From Mucilaginibacter endophyticus (GTDB lineage: Bacteria; Bacteroidota; Bacteroidia; Sphingobacteriales; Sphingobacteriaceae): 64,000 nucleotides of DNA. Positions within the stretch are counted from its first letter, which is position 1. The number at the start of each line of letters is the position of its first letter. Positions 45,959 through 54,696 of this stretch are shown here, one piece after another. The DNA lies in contig NZ_QPCG01000005.1 in the NCBI RefSeq assembly GCF_003351025.1, positions 590,360 to 654,359 on the forward strand, written 5' to 3'. The translations under genes and the position numbers were made by a program. The notes under the pieces are model-generated. The model saw nothing but the letters and a program-made list of their open reading frames with translations. It made no database searches and had not been told where the DNA came from.

Positions 45959-46435
45959 ACTTTTCATCCTGAAATAATTCAACGCGTTTTTCAGACTGTC
46001 AAACCGGGCCGGGCTCATATTGTGCACCGGTAAGCCGAGCGAAGTAGCCATAGAGTCAATATTGCCTGCGGGATCTTCATAGGTTTGCACAATAATATCG
46101 TCTGTTTGAGTGTTAAATTTAAGTATGCCTGTGGTATCGCCGGCTGTGTAGTCAATATTGGTGAGGCGGTGCAGGTTAAACGAAAAATATTCCTGCTTAC
46201 CCTGTTGATAAGTTTTTCGGAGGCGGATAAAATAATCGGCAGTGAGGTTTAATTCCCACTTTTTCAGGTTGTTTTCGCCGGATGGGTTAAAACTGATGTT
46301 CAGGCATTTATTGCTCCAGTTTAGCCATTCCTGTTCGCTCATTTCGGCTTTAAAGCCGTAATTTAGCGCACTAAAGGCAAAAATTGATGTAATGAGCATG
46401 GTTTTCCCGATCGCCGGAATATTTGATGTTTTCAT
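45953..46435 (-). CDS. Exported protein of unknown function
   Basis: 160 residues, hydrophobic N terminus (MLITSIFAFSALNYGF) fitting a signal peptide or anchor. The rest contains WLNWSNKCLNISFNPSGENNL and VQTYEDPAGNIDSM, with no motif I recognise. It is convergent with the CCG-domain gene, overlapping it by 6 bp at the stop codons, and shares the 31-bp upstream gap with a divergent neighbour. Nothing indicates the role. Confidence 0.65.
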   Translation of the reverse strand: MKTSNIPAIGKTMLITSIFAFSALNYGFKAEMSEQEWLNWSNKCLNISFNPSGENNLKKWELNLTADYFIRLRKTYQQGKQEYFSFNLHRLTNIDYTAGDTTGILKFNTQTDDIIVQTYEDPAGNIDSMATSLGLPVHNMSPARFDSLKNALNYFRMKSL

Positions 46436-46481
46436 GACAGCAAGAATGTAACCTGAAGTTAATAAATTGATATTTTTGGAA

Positions 46482-46967
46482 ATGATTTTTTCTCCACAGT
46501 CAAGAGTTTGGATATATCAGTCGGACAGGAAATTAACCGACCAGGAAGTGTCTGCTATACAGCCTGAACTGGATAGGTTTACCACCGGTTGGACGGCCCA
46601 TAACAACCAGTTAAAGGCTAAGGCCGAAGTCAGGTATAACCGTTTTTTTATTTTGATAGTTGATGAAAGCCAGGCAGGTGCCAGCGGCTGTTCAATAGAT
46701 AAGTCGGTGCATTTTATGCAACAAGTGCAACAGCATTTGGGCATTAACTTGTTTGATAGGTTCAACCTGGCCTATCGCGAAGGTGAGGAAGTGTTATCAT
46801 TGCCGCGCCATGGTTTTGAGGCTAAGCTAAAAGATGGCAGTATTAACAAGGAAACCATAGTTTACAATAACCTGGTGCAAAATTTAAACGAGCTGGAAAC
46901 TAAATGGGAAGTTCCGTTTAAGGATAGCTGGCATATTCAGTTGTTTCGTGATCTGGTAGTCAGTTAA
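46482..46967 (+). CDS. Conserved Bacteroidota cytosolic protein, often labelled ABC transporter ATPase
   Basis: I chose the ATG at 46482 (161 residues); a TTG at 46467 is less likely. It contains VWIYQSDRKLTDQE, FTTGWTAHNNQLKA, FFILIVDESQAGASGCSIDKSV and SWHIQLFRDLV. This matches a small, widely kept family of the phylum. Despite its common label, I see no Walker A or ABC signature, so that name is not supported by the sequence. The true function is unknown. Confidence 0.75.
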   Translation: MIFSPQSRVWIYQSDRKLTDQEVSAIQPELDRFTTGWTAHNNQLKAKAEVRYNRFFILIVDESQAGASGCSIDKSVHFMQQVQQHLGINLFDRFNLAYREGEEVLSLPRHGFEAKLKDGSINKETIVYNNLVQNLNELETKWEVPFKDSWHIQLFRDLVVS

Positions 46968-47021
46968 TTATCTGCGGGTTCAAATTTTTAAAATTTACTG
47001 TGCTTAAGCCATACAAATGTT

Positions 47022-47029
47022 TAACTTTG
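47022..47029 (+). promoter_or_regulatory. TAACTTTG -7 element
   Basis: A perfect TAnnTTTG match 57 bp before the ATG at 47086; the -33 part is not clear. Confidence 0.5.
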
Positions 47030-47085
47030 GCACAGAATTTTGATATAAATCGTTTATACTGGTACTTTATAAATAAGCTATAAAA

Positions 47086-47487
47086 ATGAAAGGCTTCATC
47101 TCAACCAAAACTTACGGATTTTTAAACTACGTTGTAGCCCTGTTAATGATCTCAACCTTATGGACTTTTGGTGGTACACTGCATGTTGGTGGCGCTGCTT
47201 TGTTCCTGCCTTTAATAATTGGCTGGTTGCAACTGATCATGGCTATCTTCGCTAAAAACGAAATGGGCTTTATTAAACAATTCCCAATGGTTATGCACAA
47301 TGTTGGTGACGTAATTATGGGTTCATTTTTATTTTGCTCACCATGGGTTTACGCGTTTTCTGATAAAATGGTGTTACCTCAATTAGTTTTTGGCGCTTAC
47401 CTTTTAATTGTAGGTTGCTTTACTAAAGGTTCTCCATTCATTAATCCACAAGTTGAAGAAGACCACGGTGTAAGCTACAACGCTTAA
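47086..47487 (+). CDS. SPW-repeat-like four-helix membrane protein
   Basis: 133 residues with four predicted TM helices in two related pairs. The second pair begins VMHNVGDVIMGSFLFCSPWVYAF, whose SPWVYAF is the SPW signature; the first has STLWTFGG at the matching place. No catalytic motif. The family is a membrane protein of unknown function found in many phyla. It stands alone between a -7 element and a strong terminator. Confidence 0.7.
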   Translation: MKGFISTKTYGFLNYVVALLMISTLWTFGGTLHVGGAALFLPLIIGWLQLIMAIFAKNEMGFIKQFPMVMHNVGDVIMGSFLFCSPWVYAFSDKMVLPQLVFGAYLLIVGCFTKGSPFINPQVEEDHGVSYNA

Positions 47488-47504
47488 TTCCGTTTAAAAA
47501 ATAT

Positions 47505-47544
47505 AAAACAAAAGAGGCACTCATTCGGGTGCCTCTTTTGTTTT
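47505..47544. terminator. Bidirectional intrinsic terminator
   Basis: A 16-bp perfect stem, AAAACAAAAGAGGCAC (47505-47520) with GTGCCTCTTTTGTTTT (47529-47544). It serves the SPW gene (+) and the PAS gene (-), overlapping the latter's last codon. Confidence 0.92.
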
Positions 47545-48229
47545 ATATGCCAAGCTCTTTGGCTTGCTGCTCCTCGCGCTGATTACGCATTATTTTGGTA
47601 AATCCGCGGTGATTGTGTTCTTCATCAAACAGGGGGAAAAACAAACCGCTGCCCCAAAAGCGTGATCCGTCCTTGCGTACATGGTAGCGTTCATCAATAG
47701 CCCTGCCCATGCTCAATGCTTTTTTTAATTCCAATTCGGGCTTGCCAGAAGCAATATCTTCAATAGTGAAAAATATGCGGGCATTAAGTCCTAAAGCTTC
47801 CTGTTCGGTGTAGCCAAGTACTTTTTGGGCGCCGGTATTCCAACTGTTGATATTACCGTTTTTATCGGTAGTGATCACCGCGTAATCTTCAAGGCTGTCC
47901 AGCACCTGCCTAAAAAACTCTTCGCTCATCCTGAAATAGGTATCGTCAAAAATATCTTTGTCGGTTATGGCATCATCAACCGTTTGATATTCAATAAAAA
48001 TGCTGGTTTTGTCTACACCGCACACCAGCTGCATAGGCTCGCGGGTTATGCGGTAAAAGGTTTCAAAGCCTGCAGGCAGATTGTTCAGCTCCGGCTTTCC
48101 TTTAACAGGTACAAGGGTAATGTCAACAACTTCTTCTGTTTGCTGATTTACGGTTACTTTAACTAATACATATTCGTAGCCTTTTTCAATAAGGTCGCCA
48201 AGTAGTTGTGAGGTTAACGGAGTACGCAT
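47543..48229 (-). CDS. PAS-domain protein without an output domain
   Basis: 228 residues. The first 100 are an alpha/beta region of unknown type (LLGDLIEKGYEYVLVKVTV). Residues about 105-215 are a PAS domain: QVLDSLEDYAVITTDKNGNINSWNTGAQKVLGYTEQEA-type layout, and the PAC end HVRKDGSRFWGSGLFFPL. No kinase, HTH or cyclase follows, so it would signal by protein contact or bind a ligand or flavin. It is not clearly in an operon: 86 bp separates it from the outer-membrane barrel gene. Confidence 0.8.
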   Translation of the reverse strand: MRTPLTSQLLGDLIEKGYEYVLVKVTVNQQTEEVVDITLVPVKGKPELNNLPAGFETFYRITREPMQLVCGVDKTSIFIEYQTVDDAITDKDIFDDTYFRMSEEFFRQVLDSLEDYAVITTDKNGNINSWNTGAQKVLGYTEQEALGLNARIFFTIEDIASGKPELELKKALSMGRAIDERYHVRKDGSRFWGSGLFFPLFDEEHNHRGFTKIMRNQREEQQAKELGI

Positions 48230-48315
48230 TTTACGGTGGATTGCTTGTTCAAAAAAATAAGTGCAAAAGTGACACCATTTATAACAGCGCTGTTGTTGGT
48301 AAAGTTTGCTTATAG

Positions 48316-49605
48316 TTAAAAGACTTCGTTAAGCCCCAGAAAGAAACCGCTTGAACCATAAGTGCCGCGGGCATAGTCAATACACAGATTGGAGCGGGTG
48401 TATTTATTAAACAACAGTCGCAGGCCTGCGCCGCCACCGGGTTCCCAATGCCTGAACAGCCTGATGCGTTGCTGGTTATTGGCCGTTTCGGCATTAATAA
48501 ATGCAACGCCACTGAGCAACTTGTTTGATGTAAGCGGAAAGCGGTATTCAGCCTCATTGTATACGAATGACATGCCTTTGAAACGCCCTATAATAAAAGC
48601 CCTGCCAATGCGTCCGTAAGCGTCGCTGCCGGTACCGGGTAGCTCAAGATACGGTAGGGCCCCGCTTAACAGATAGTTTGACCAGTGCCAGACTGCAAAA
48701 ACATGTTCGGGATGGGTTGATGATAAGCTCCAGTATTTTCTGAATTCGAACTTTATCTGCATGGCGTCGCGGTTGCTGCCCAGCCAGGTTTGATTGCTAC
48801 GCAAAACAACATCAGCATAAATCCCCCTGAATGGGCGGTTAGGCTGATCGCGGTTGTTGAACTGGAAATTGAACAACAAGCCATTGGCCTGGTATGAGCT
48901 AATCGGGAAGCCATTGCGGATGCTATACCGATAATTGTGGGTTTGGCTTATAGGGATATCCTTACGGTCGTCATCAATATGGCTGTAATAATTAAAGCTT
49001 AAGCCCGCGCCTACATAGATATGGTTAGCCAGCTTGCGGTAGAGCCGCTCGTTGGCTTTGATGTACAGGTAGCGGATAGGAAAAGCATCGGGATTGTTTT
49101 CAAAATGGGTATCATTCATGAAAAAGCTACCCTCACCATAGCTGCGCCGGCCCGTGCCGAGGCCGTTATCCATGGCAACAGTTTTCCCCATTTGTACGGT
49201 TCCCTGCAGGTTCCATTGGTTTTGTGCCGAAAATGCATTTTGCTTAAATTCAAAGGTAGAGAGCCCGCTGGTTGACAGGTAAAACCCCGCGTTAATTACG
49301 GAAAGCGTAGTAGATGAAGGATCGCCAAAATATTTCCCTCCCGATGAGATCACACCGACAGCGAAGCCCACACTTGGGTTATAAGCGGCCGATGGTAATA
49401 CCGACCAGTAGGTGCGATTTTGTGATTGTGTAGTTGTTACAGAAGGCTTGCTGCTTTTGCCACTGAATATAGAAGCTAAGATACCGGTGGCATCCACTTG
49501 CGATTGTAGCGAATCAACCGGATCGGCCAGGGTTTGGGCAAATAGCTTGCCGGCACTTAAAAGTACAAGCAAGGTTAAGGTAAGCCGGTAAACAGCGCGG
49601 GTCAA
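48316..49605 (-). CDS. BamA/TamA-like outer-membrane barrel (surface antigen family)
   Basis: 429 residues with a signal peptide (ends ...GKLFAQ). The barrel half of the surface-antigen family is seen: FNNRDQPNRPFRGIYADVV near the middle and FKGMSFVYNEAEYRFPL with VAFINAETANN toward the end; aromatic C-terminal residue (LNEVF). There are no POTRA domains: only about 50 residues separate the signal from the first strand, so it is not an assembly factor. The substrate is unknown. Such short forms in this phylum are sometimes phosphatase-linked or lipid-related, but I have no evidence for that here. Confidence 0.78.
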   Translation of the reverse strand: MTRAVYRLTLTLLVLLSAGKLFAQTLADPVDSLQSQVDATGILASIFSGKSSKPSVTTTQSQNRTYWSVLPSAAYNPSVGFAVGVISSGGKYFGDPSSTTLSVINAGFYLSTSGLSTFEFKQNAFSAQNQWNLQGTVQMGKTVAMDNGLGTGRRSYGEGSFFMNDTHFENNPDAFPIRYLYIKANERLYRKLANHIYVGAGLSFNYYSHIDDDRKDIPISQTHNYRYSIRNGFPISSYQANGLLFNFQFNNRDQPNRPFRGIYADVVLRSNQTWLGSNRDAMQIKFEFRKYWSLSSTHPEHVFAVWHWSNYLLSGALPYLELPGTGSDAYGRIGRAFIIGRFKGMSFVYNEAEYRFPLTSNKLLSGVAFINAETANNQQRIRLFRHWEPGGGAGLRLLFNKYTRSNLCIDYARGTYGSSGFFLGLNEVF

Positions 49606-49837
49606 TTATTTAGGGGTTAATAGTTGCTCCTGCTAATATATTTATATCATATGAATGTAAAAAACTTATTACAAAATAAACCATAGCTTATTATAACCTT
49701 AATAAAGTGTTAGGGATAGAAGTGGATACCGGCCAAAGCGTAATGCCTGCAGGCGTATAAACGGATAGCCCGGGCCACAGGCAACACCATTAAAGGTTAC
49801 TTTTTGAAGACGTACGGTATTAAGTAAAAACGGGGTA

Positions 49838-50308
49838 ATGAAACAACACTATAATTTAGTTAGTACAGTGGTCGCACTGTTAATTATTTTAGTCGCCGGG
49901 TTGCTTTTAGCTGGCTGTGATACCCGGAAAGTAAACAAGTTTGTGACTTTAAACACTACTAAAATGGTGGAAGCTGATGATAATATTATTGATTCAACTA
50001 TGGGGCCAGCCCTTATATCTGCCTATTTATGCAAAATAACGAACAATTTAAGTGAGGATTCTATTCCCTATGCCGACGTCTACGTTTGCAAGTCGTTTAA
50101 GCGCGACGCCATATTAGGCGATACTGTTATAATTCTTGATACGCAACTGAGGAAAGAAATTTCAGGAAATCCTAATATATACTGGACTGGAATCAAAAAA
50201 ACAAAAAAACTGAAAGCGTGTAAGATAGCTGTACCTCAGGATCAGTTAAGCAAGCTACAAAAGTATACTTATAAATATGCTCGGGTAACGTTAGTTACGG
50301 ATGATTGA
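49838..50308 (+). CDS. Small lipoprotein of unknown function
   Basis: 156 residues with a lipoprotein signal (LLLAGCDTRK). The mature part has MGPALISAYLCKITNNLSEDSIPYAD-type content with a Lys-rich region near the C terminus; no motif recognised. It is upstream of the ribosomal-protein block but separated by 193 bp with that block's own promoter, so it is an independent unit. The 232 bp before it holds no other gene. Confidence 0.65.
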   Translation: MKQHYNLVSTVVALLIILVAGLLLAGCDTRKVNKFVTLNTTKMVEADDNIIDSTMGPALISAYLCKITNNLSEDSIPYADVYVCKSFKRDAILGDTVIILDTQLRKEISGNPNIYWTGIKKTKKLKACKIAVPQDQLSKLQKYTYKYARVTLVTDD

Positions 50309-50416
50309 GCCGTATAAAAGCATCTGCTGTTTTTAATTATTGATTTATAAGCCTATCCCCGAAAAAGCCCGAAAAGAAATTGCTTTTAAAGTATAGTAAA
50401 ATTTCCTTAAAAACTA

Positions 50417-50447
50417 TTTGCTAATAAAGTAATTAACCCTATCTTTG
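50417..50447 (+). promoter_or_regulatory. Promoter of the rplM-rpsI-rpsB operon
   Basis: TTTG (50417-50420), 19-bp spacer, TATCTTTG (50440-50447): a full match to the Bacteroidota sigma-A promoter, 54 bp before the rplM start. Confidence 0.8.
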
Positions 50448-50501
50448 CAGTCCCGAAAATACGGGGTATAATAAACGTTTAAACAATTTAATTTAAAGCA
50501 A

Positions 50502-50939
50502 GTGAATACGTTAAGTTACAAAACTGTCTCAGCCAACAAAAAAACCGTTAACAAACAATGGGTTGTTGTTGACGCCGAAGGCGAGATTTTGGGGCGCTTG
50601 TCTACGAAGATCGCAATGATCATTCGTGGTAAAACCAAGCCTGATTTCACCCCAAACGTAGACTGTGGTGATAATGTGATCGTTATCAACGCAGACAAGG
50701 TAAAACTGACCGGCAACAAACTAAGCGACAAAGTTTATGTTCGTTACACTGGATATCCAGGTGGTCAGCGTTTTATTTCTCCTAAGGAGTTATTGGCGAA
50801 ACATCCAACCCGCATCATCGAGAAAGCGGTACGTGGTATGTTACCTAAAAATCGTTTGGGTAAAGCATTATTCGGCAATTTGCATGTATATGCAGGTGCT
50901 GAGCATCCTCATGCTGCGCAAAACCCAAAAGCCATTTAA
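50502..50939 (+). CDS. rplM: 50S ribosomal protein L13
   Basis: 145 residues from a GTG start; no ATG fits the conserved N terminus. Family motifs: KQWVVVDAEGEILGRLS, IIRGKTKPDFTPNVDCGD and GMLPKNRLGKALF with a C-terminal HPHAAQNPK. It is an early-assembly large-subunit protein. The rplM-rpsI order with 25 bp between is the usual pair. Translation of the first gene from GTG with a 54-bp leader could allow regulation, but no L13 operator is recognised. Confidence 0.97.
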   Translation: MNTLSYKTVSANKKTVNKQWVVVDAEGEILGRLSTKIAMIIRGKTKPDFTPNVDCGDNVIVINADKVKLTGNKLSDKVYVRYTGYPGGQRFISPKELLAKHPTRIIEKAVRGMLPKNRLGKALFGNLHVYAGAEHPHAAQNPKAI

Positions 50940-50964
50940 TTTTTAATTTTTAAGGAGAAAAAAA

Positions 50965-51351
50965 ATGCCAACAACTAACACTTCAGGCAGAAGAAAAACA
51001 GCCGTTGCCCGCATCTACCTTACAGAAGGAAATGGCGCGATCATCGTTAACGGTAAAGATTACAAAGAGTATTTCCCTACTTTGCCATTGCAATATATCG
51101 TAACTCAGAGCACTGAGGTTTCTGGTAGCACCGGAAAATACGATGTTAAAGCAAACGTTGCAGGTGGTGGTGTAAAAGGACAGGCAGAAGCCGTTCGTTT
51201 AGCTATCGCTAAAGCTATTGTTGAACTTGATGCTGAAAAGAAACCGGCATTACGTGCTAAAGGCTTAATGACCCGCGATGACCGTATGGTTGAGCGTAAA
51301 AAACCAGGTCGCAGGAAAGCACGTAAGAGATTCCAATTCAGTAAACGTTAA
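50965..51351 (+). CDS. rpsI: 30S ribosomal protein S9
   Basis: 128 residues. Motifs: SGRRKTAVARIYL at the N terminus, GGGVKGQAEAVRLAIAKAIV in the middle and the basic C-terminal tail RRKARKRFQFSKR that reaches the P-site tRNA. An AAGGAG stretch precedes the ATG. It lies between rplM and rpsB with short spacers, so the three form one transcript. Confidence 0.97.
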   Translation: MPTTNTSGRRKTAVARIYLTEGNGAIIVNGKDYKEYFPTLPLQYIVTQSTEVSGSTGKYDVKANVAGGGVKGQAEAVRLAIAKAIVELDAEKKPALRAKGLMTRDDRMVERKKPGRRKARKRFQFSKR

Positions 51352-51369
51352 TCACAGGAGGACAACAAA

Positions 51370-52212
51370 ATGGCAAGAACAACTTATCAGGATTTACTGG
51401 ACGCTGGTGTACACTTTGGTCACCTTACCCGCAAATGGGATCCGAAAATGTCACAGTACATTTTCATGGAGCGTAACGGTATCCACATTATCGATTTAAA
51501 TAAAACCTTAACCAAGGTTGAAGAAGCTGCTGCAGCTATAAAACAAATTGTAAAATCAGGCCGTAAGGTATTATTCGTAGCTACAAAGAAACAAGCGAAA
51601 GATATCGTTGCTGATTACGCAAAAAGCGTAAACATGCCATACATCACCGAGCGTTGGTTAGGTGGTATGTTAACCAACTTTGCTACTGTACGTAAGTCAA
51701 TCAAAAAGATGTCAAACATCGATAAATTGACTAAAGACGGTACTTACAGCAACCTTTCTAAAAAAGAGCGTCTGATGATTCAGCGTGAGCGTATCAAATT
51801 AGAAACCCTTTTAGGTGGTATCTCTGATTTGAACCGTTTACCGGCTGCTTTATTCCTGATCGACGTTAAGAAAGAGCACATCGCGGTTTCAGAAGCATTA
51901 AAGTTGAACATCCCTACATTTGCTATGGTTGATACCAACTCTGATCCTTCAAACATCGACTTCCCGATCCCTGCGAATGACGATGCTACTAAATCAATTT
52001 CATTGATCACCAGCATCATCATCAAAGCTATCGAAGAAGGTTTAGATGAGCGCAAACGCGAGAAAGAAGACGAAGCTGAAAAAGAAGCAGTAGCTGCAAA
52101 AGCTAAAGCTGATGCTCCTGAAGCTAACGAAGGCGGCAAAAGAACTCGCAAAGTTGCTGAAGTAGCTGCTGAAGGTGAAACTGAAGCTCCAGCTGCTGAA
52201 ACAGAAGAATAA
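51370..52212 (+). CDS. rpsB: 30S ribosomal protein S2
   Basis: 280 residues. S2 motifs: DAGVHFGHLTRKWDPKM at the N terminus, GGMLTNFATVRKS and FAMVDTNSDPSNIDFPIPAND. Beyond about residue 225 there is a 50-residue charged Ala/Glu/Lys tail, longer than in E. coli, which is common in this phylum. It binds the small subunit near the Shine-Dalgarno duplex site. An AGGAGG precedes the start. It is followed by a terminator-like hairpin before tsf. Confidence 0.97.
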   Translation: MARTTYQDLLDAGVHFGHLTRKWDPKMSQYIFMERNGIHIIDLNKTLTKVEEAAAAIKQIVKSGRKVLFVATKKQAKDIVADYAKSVNMPYITERWLGGMLTNFATVRKSIKKMSNIDKLTKDGTYSNLSKKERLMIQRERIKLETLLGGISDLNRLPAALFLIDVKKEHIAVSEALKLNIPTFAMVDTNSDPSNIDFPIPANDDATKSISLITSIIIKAIEEGLDERKREKEDEAEKEAVAAKAKADAPEANEGGKRTRKVAEVAAEGETEAPAAETEE

Positions 52213-52258
52213 TCTTCCTTGTTAAAACCCTTAGGGTACAACAAAAAATTATATTAAT

Positions 52259-52290
52259 TCTCTCACCTCAGCAAGGGGTGGGAGATTTTT
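52259..52290 (+). terminator. Terminator-like hairpin between rpsB and tsf
   Basis: Stem TCTCTCACC (52259-52267) with GGTGGGAGA (52277-52285, one wobble pair), then TTTTT. It could end or attenuate the ribosomal-protein transcript before tsf. Confidence 0.75.
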
Positions 52291-52307
52291 AATATTAAAA
52301 ATAGTTG

Positions 52308-52350
52308 CGGGTTACAGTAGCATAACACCATAGCGGTAACTTGTAACCCG
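52308..52350 (+). promoter_or_regulatory. Stem-loop in the tsf leader
   Basis: A 9-bp perfect stem, CGGGTTACA (52308-52316) with TGTAACCCG (52342-52350), a 25-nt loop, ending 29 bp before the tsf ATG at 52380. No known riboswitch is recognised. Confidence 0.5.
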
Positions 52351-52379
52351 ATATAAAAAATCTTAAAACTCAAAAAAAC

Positions 52380-53231
52380 ATGTCTACAGTACAAATTTCT
52401 GCAGCCGACGTAAACAAACTGCGCCAGCAAACCGGTGCCGGTATGATGGATTGCAAAAAAGCATTAACCGAAACTAACGGTGATTTTGAAGCAGCTATCG
52501 ATTTTTTAAGGAAAAAAGGTGCTAAAGTTGCAGCAAGCCGTCAGGACAGGGAATCAAACGAAGGTGTTGTTATTGCGCGTACTTCGGCTGATTTTAAAAC
52601 CGGCGTTATCATCGAGCTTAACTGCGAAACTGACTTCGTAGCTAAAAACGCTGAGTTCATCGCTTTTGCTAACGAAATTGCTAACAAAGCTGTTGAGGCT
52701 ACACCAGCTTCAATTGAAGAACTTTACGCTCTTGAAATTGACGTTGAAACTACCCGCGTAAAAATTGGTGATGCTATCATCGAAAAAACCGGTAAAATCG
52801 GCGAAAAAATTGGTGTATCTAAATATGAGATCGTTACAGGCGAAAAAGTTGTTGCTTACATCCACGGTAACTTCCGTTTAGGTGTATTGGTAGCTTTGAG
52901 CGCTAATGGCGAAGGTGCCGAAGAGGCAGGTAAAGACGTAGCAATGCAAATTGCTGCTATGAACCCTATCGCTTTGGATAAAGACGGTGTTGACGCTTCA
53001 GTAATTGAGCGCGAGCTTGAAATTGCTAAAGAGCAGATCCGTGCAGAAGGTAAACCAGAAGCAATGGTTGAAAAAATTGCTGCCGGTAAACTGAACAAAT
53101 TCTACAAAGACTCAACCCTGTTAAACCAGGAGTTTGTGAAAGACTCATCTAAGAGCATTTCACAGTTCCTTGACTCGGTTGAAAAAGGCCTTACAGTAAC
53201 CGCCTTTAAGCGAGTAGCTTTAGGAGCTTAA
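52380..53231 (+). CDS. tsf: Elongation factor Ts
   Basis: 283 residues. UBA-like N terminus (VNKLRQQTGAGMMDCKKAL), the TDFVAKN core that contacts EF-Tu, and the dimerisation/coiled C-terminal part (KPEAMVEKIAAGKLNKFY). It exchanges GDP for GTP on EF-Tu. It follows rpsB as usual, but after a terminator-like hairpin and its own leader stem-loop. A strong terminator follows. Confidence 0.97.
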   Translation: MSTVQISAADVNKLRQQTGAGMMDCKKALTETNGDFEAAIDFLRKKGAKVAASRQDRESNEGVVIARTSADFKTGVIIELNCETDFVAKNAEFIAFANEIANKAVEATPASIEELYALEIDVETTRVKIGDAIIEKTGKIGEKIGVSKYEIVTGEKVVAYIHGNFRLGVLVALSANGEGAEEAGKDVAMQIAAMNPIALDKDGVDASVIERELEIAKEQIRAEGKPEAMVEKIAAGKLNKFYKDSTLLNQEFVKDSSKSISQFLDSVEKGLTVTAFKRVALGA

Positions 53232-53240
53232 TTATATTAT

Positions 53241-53269
53241 CCCCCGATGAAAATCGGGGGATTTTTTTT
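53241..53269 (+). terminator. Intrinsic terminator of tsf
   Basis: Stem CCCCCGAT (53241-53248) with ATCGGGGG (53253-53260), loop GAAA, then a run of eight T. Confidence 0.92.
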
Positions 53270-53300
53270 GCAATAATGTTTCGTAACACCTCTAAAACCA

Positions 53301-53413
53301 TGTCATTGCGAGGAGGGACGACGAAGCGACGAAGAGGGGGCTGTCAGTCTGAGCCTGTCGAAGACTCGCGCGTATGGGCCCACCCACCATGCTTCGACGA
53401 GCTCAGCATGACA
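53301..53413. repeat. Dispersed-type palindromic intergenic element
   Basis: First part (53301-53340) is a GA/CG-rich tract with two ACGAAGCGACGAAG-type repeats. The second part is an inverted repeat: TGTCAGTCTGAGCC (53342 on) mirrors GCTCAGCATGACA (to 53413), arms of about 22 bp with a few mismatches. It separates tsf from nagA. Such GTCATTGCGAGG and GAGCCTGTCGAAG sequences recur in genomes of this family from my general knowledge. Confidence 0.7.
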
Positions 53414-53448
53414 TCCGTTTTTAACCTGACGTAGAATTTATACTGAAC

Positions 53449-54570
53449 ATGATAACAGCCCTCCACAACCTTAAACTCATTTCAACCGGCACCATCGCCG
53501 AAAGTAAAGCCGTTTTAATCTCAAACGGTACTATCACCGATATTATTGACGAAAGCGCTATCCCAACGGATGTTGCAAAGAAGGACCTGAACGGCGCATA
53601 TCTTGCCCCCGGATTTATCGATTTGCAGATCTACGGTAGCGGAGGTAAACTTTTTGCGGGTACACCAACCGTTGAGGCGTTGGAGCAATTAGAAAATGAT
53701 CTGCTGAACCAGGGAACCATTGGGGTATTCGCTACTATCGGTACCAATACCAATGATATTGTAGAAACCGGTATTGAAGCGGCCAAGGTTTATCGTGAAA
53801 AAAGTAAAGGTGCTTTCTGGGGATTGCATTTGGAAGGGCCATATTTAAATCCTGCCAAAAAAGGTGCCCATCCAGAAAAGTTCATTAAAAAAGCCACGCT
53901 TGCCGAAGTTAAAGGATGGGTTGAAAAGGCTGATGGGGTTATTAAAATGATTACCATTGCTCCCGAGCTGCAGGATCAGGAGGTGATTGACTATTTATAC
54001 GAGCAGGGCATCATCATATCATCAGGCCATAGCAATGCTACTTATGCCGAAGGTAAATCATTTTTAAAGAAACCGGTGCAGGCTGTTACACATTTGTTTA
54101 ACGCTATGCCATCTATGCACCACCGCGAGCCTGGCTATATTCCCGCTATTTTTGAGGAGCGGCCGTATACCAGTATTGTAGCCGATGGTATCCACGTTGA
54201 TTTTGCAATGGTACGTTTAGCCAAGCGCGAGCTGGGCGATAAGCTTTTCCTGATCACTGATGCGGTTACTTCAACTAAGGAGGGCGCTTACCAGCACGAG
54301 TTAAGAGGCGACAGGTATACCATGCCCGATGGTACTTTATCGGGTTCATGCCTTACCATACTTAAAGCGGTTGAAAACTGCGTTAAAAAAGTAGGAATAG
54401 ACCTCGCGGAGGCTGTAAACATGGCATCATTATATCCTGCTGAGCTGGCCTCACAAACAAAGAAGGGTAAAATTGAGCAAGGCTTTGATGCCGACCTTGT
54501 TGTTTTTAACGCTGATTTTGAAGTGCTTGAAACGATATTGAAGGGTGATTTTTTAACAAAGACAACATAA
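53449..54570 (+). CDS. nagA: N-acetylglucosamine-6-phosphate deacetylase
   Basis: 373 residues. Amidohydrolase-fold motifs: APGFIDLQIYGSGG (Gln in place of the first metal His, as in other NagA), Glu129 in LEGPYLN, His194 in SGHSNATY, His215 in THLFNAM, and the catalytic Asp271 in ITDAV. It removes acetate from GlcNAc-6-P for use in glycolysis or cell-wall recycling. It sits between tsf and pyrH, unusual company for a translation block. A dispersed repeat lies just upstream of it. Confidence 0.93.
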   Translation: MITALHNLKLISTGTIAESKAVLISNGTITDIIDESAIPTDVAKKDLNGAYLAPGFIDLQIYGSGGKLFAGTPTVEALEQLENDLLNQGTIGVFATIGTNTNDIVETGIEAAKVYREKSKGAFWGLHLEGPYLNPAKKGAHPEKFIKKATLAEVKGWVEKADGVIKMITIAPELQDQEVIDYLYEQGIIISSGHSNATYAEGKSFLKKPVQAVTHLFNAMPSMHHREPGYIPAIFEERPYTSIVADGIHVDFAMVRLAKRELGDKLFLITDAVTSTKEGAYQHELRGDRYTMPDGTLSGSCLTILKAVENCVKKVGIDLAEAVNMASLYPAELASQTKKGKIEQGFDADLVVFNADFEVLETILKGDFLTKTT

Positions 54571-54573
54571 AAT

Positions 54574-54604
54574 TTTAACACTGTAAATTTATTCGCTATT
54601 TTTG
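54574..54604 (+). promoter_or_regulatory. Promoter of pyrH
   Basis: TTTA (54574-54577), 19-bp spacer and TATTTTTG (54597-54604), 93 bp before the pyrH ATG. pyrH is therefore likely to be transcribed independently of nagA. Confidence 0.6.
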
Positions 54605-54696
54605 GCGAACTACTCCCGTATGAACAGAGCTTTATCAATTCTTGATATAAACAAAAGCAGGTTTCATCTATTTCTATTATTAGCAAATCACACCAA

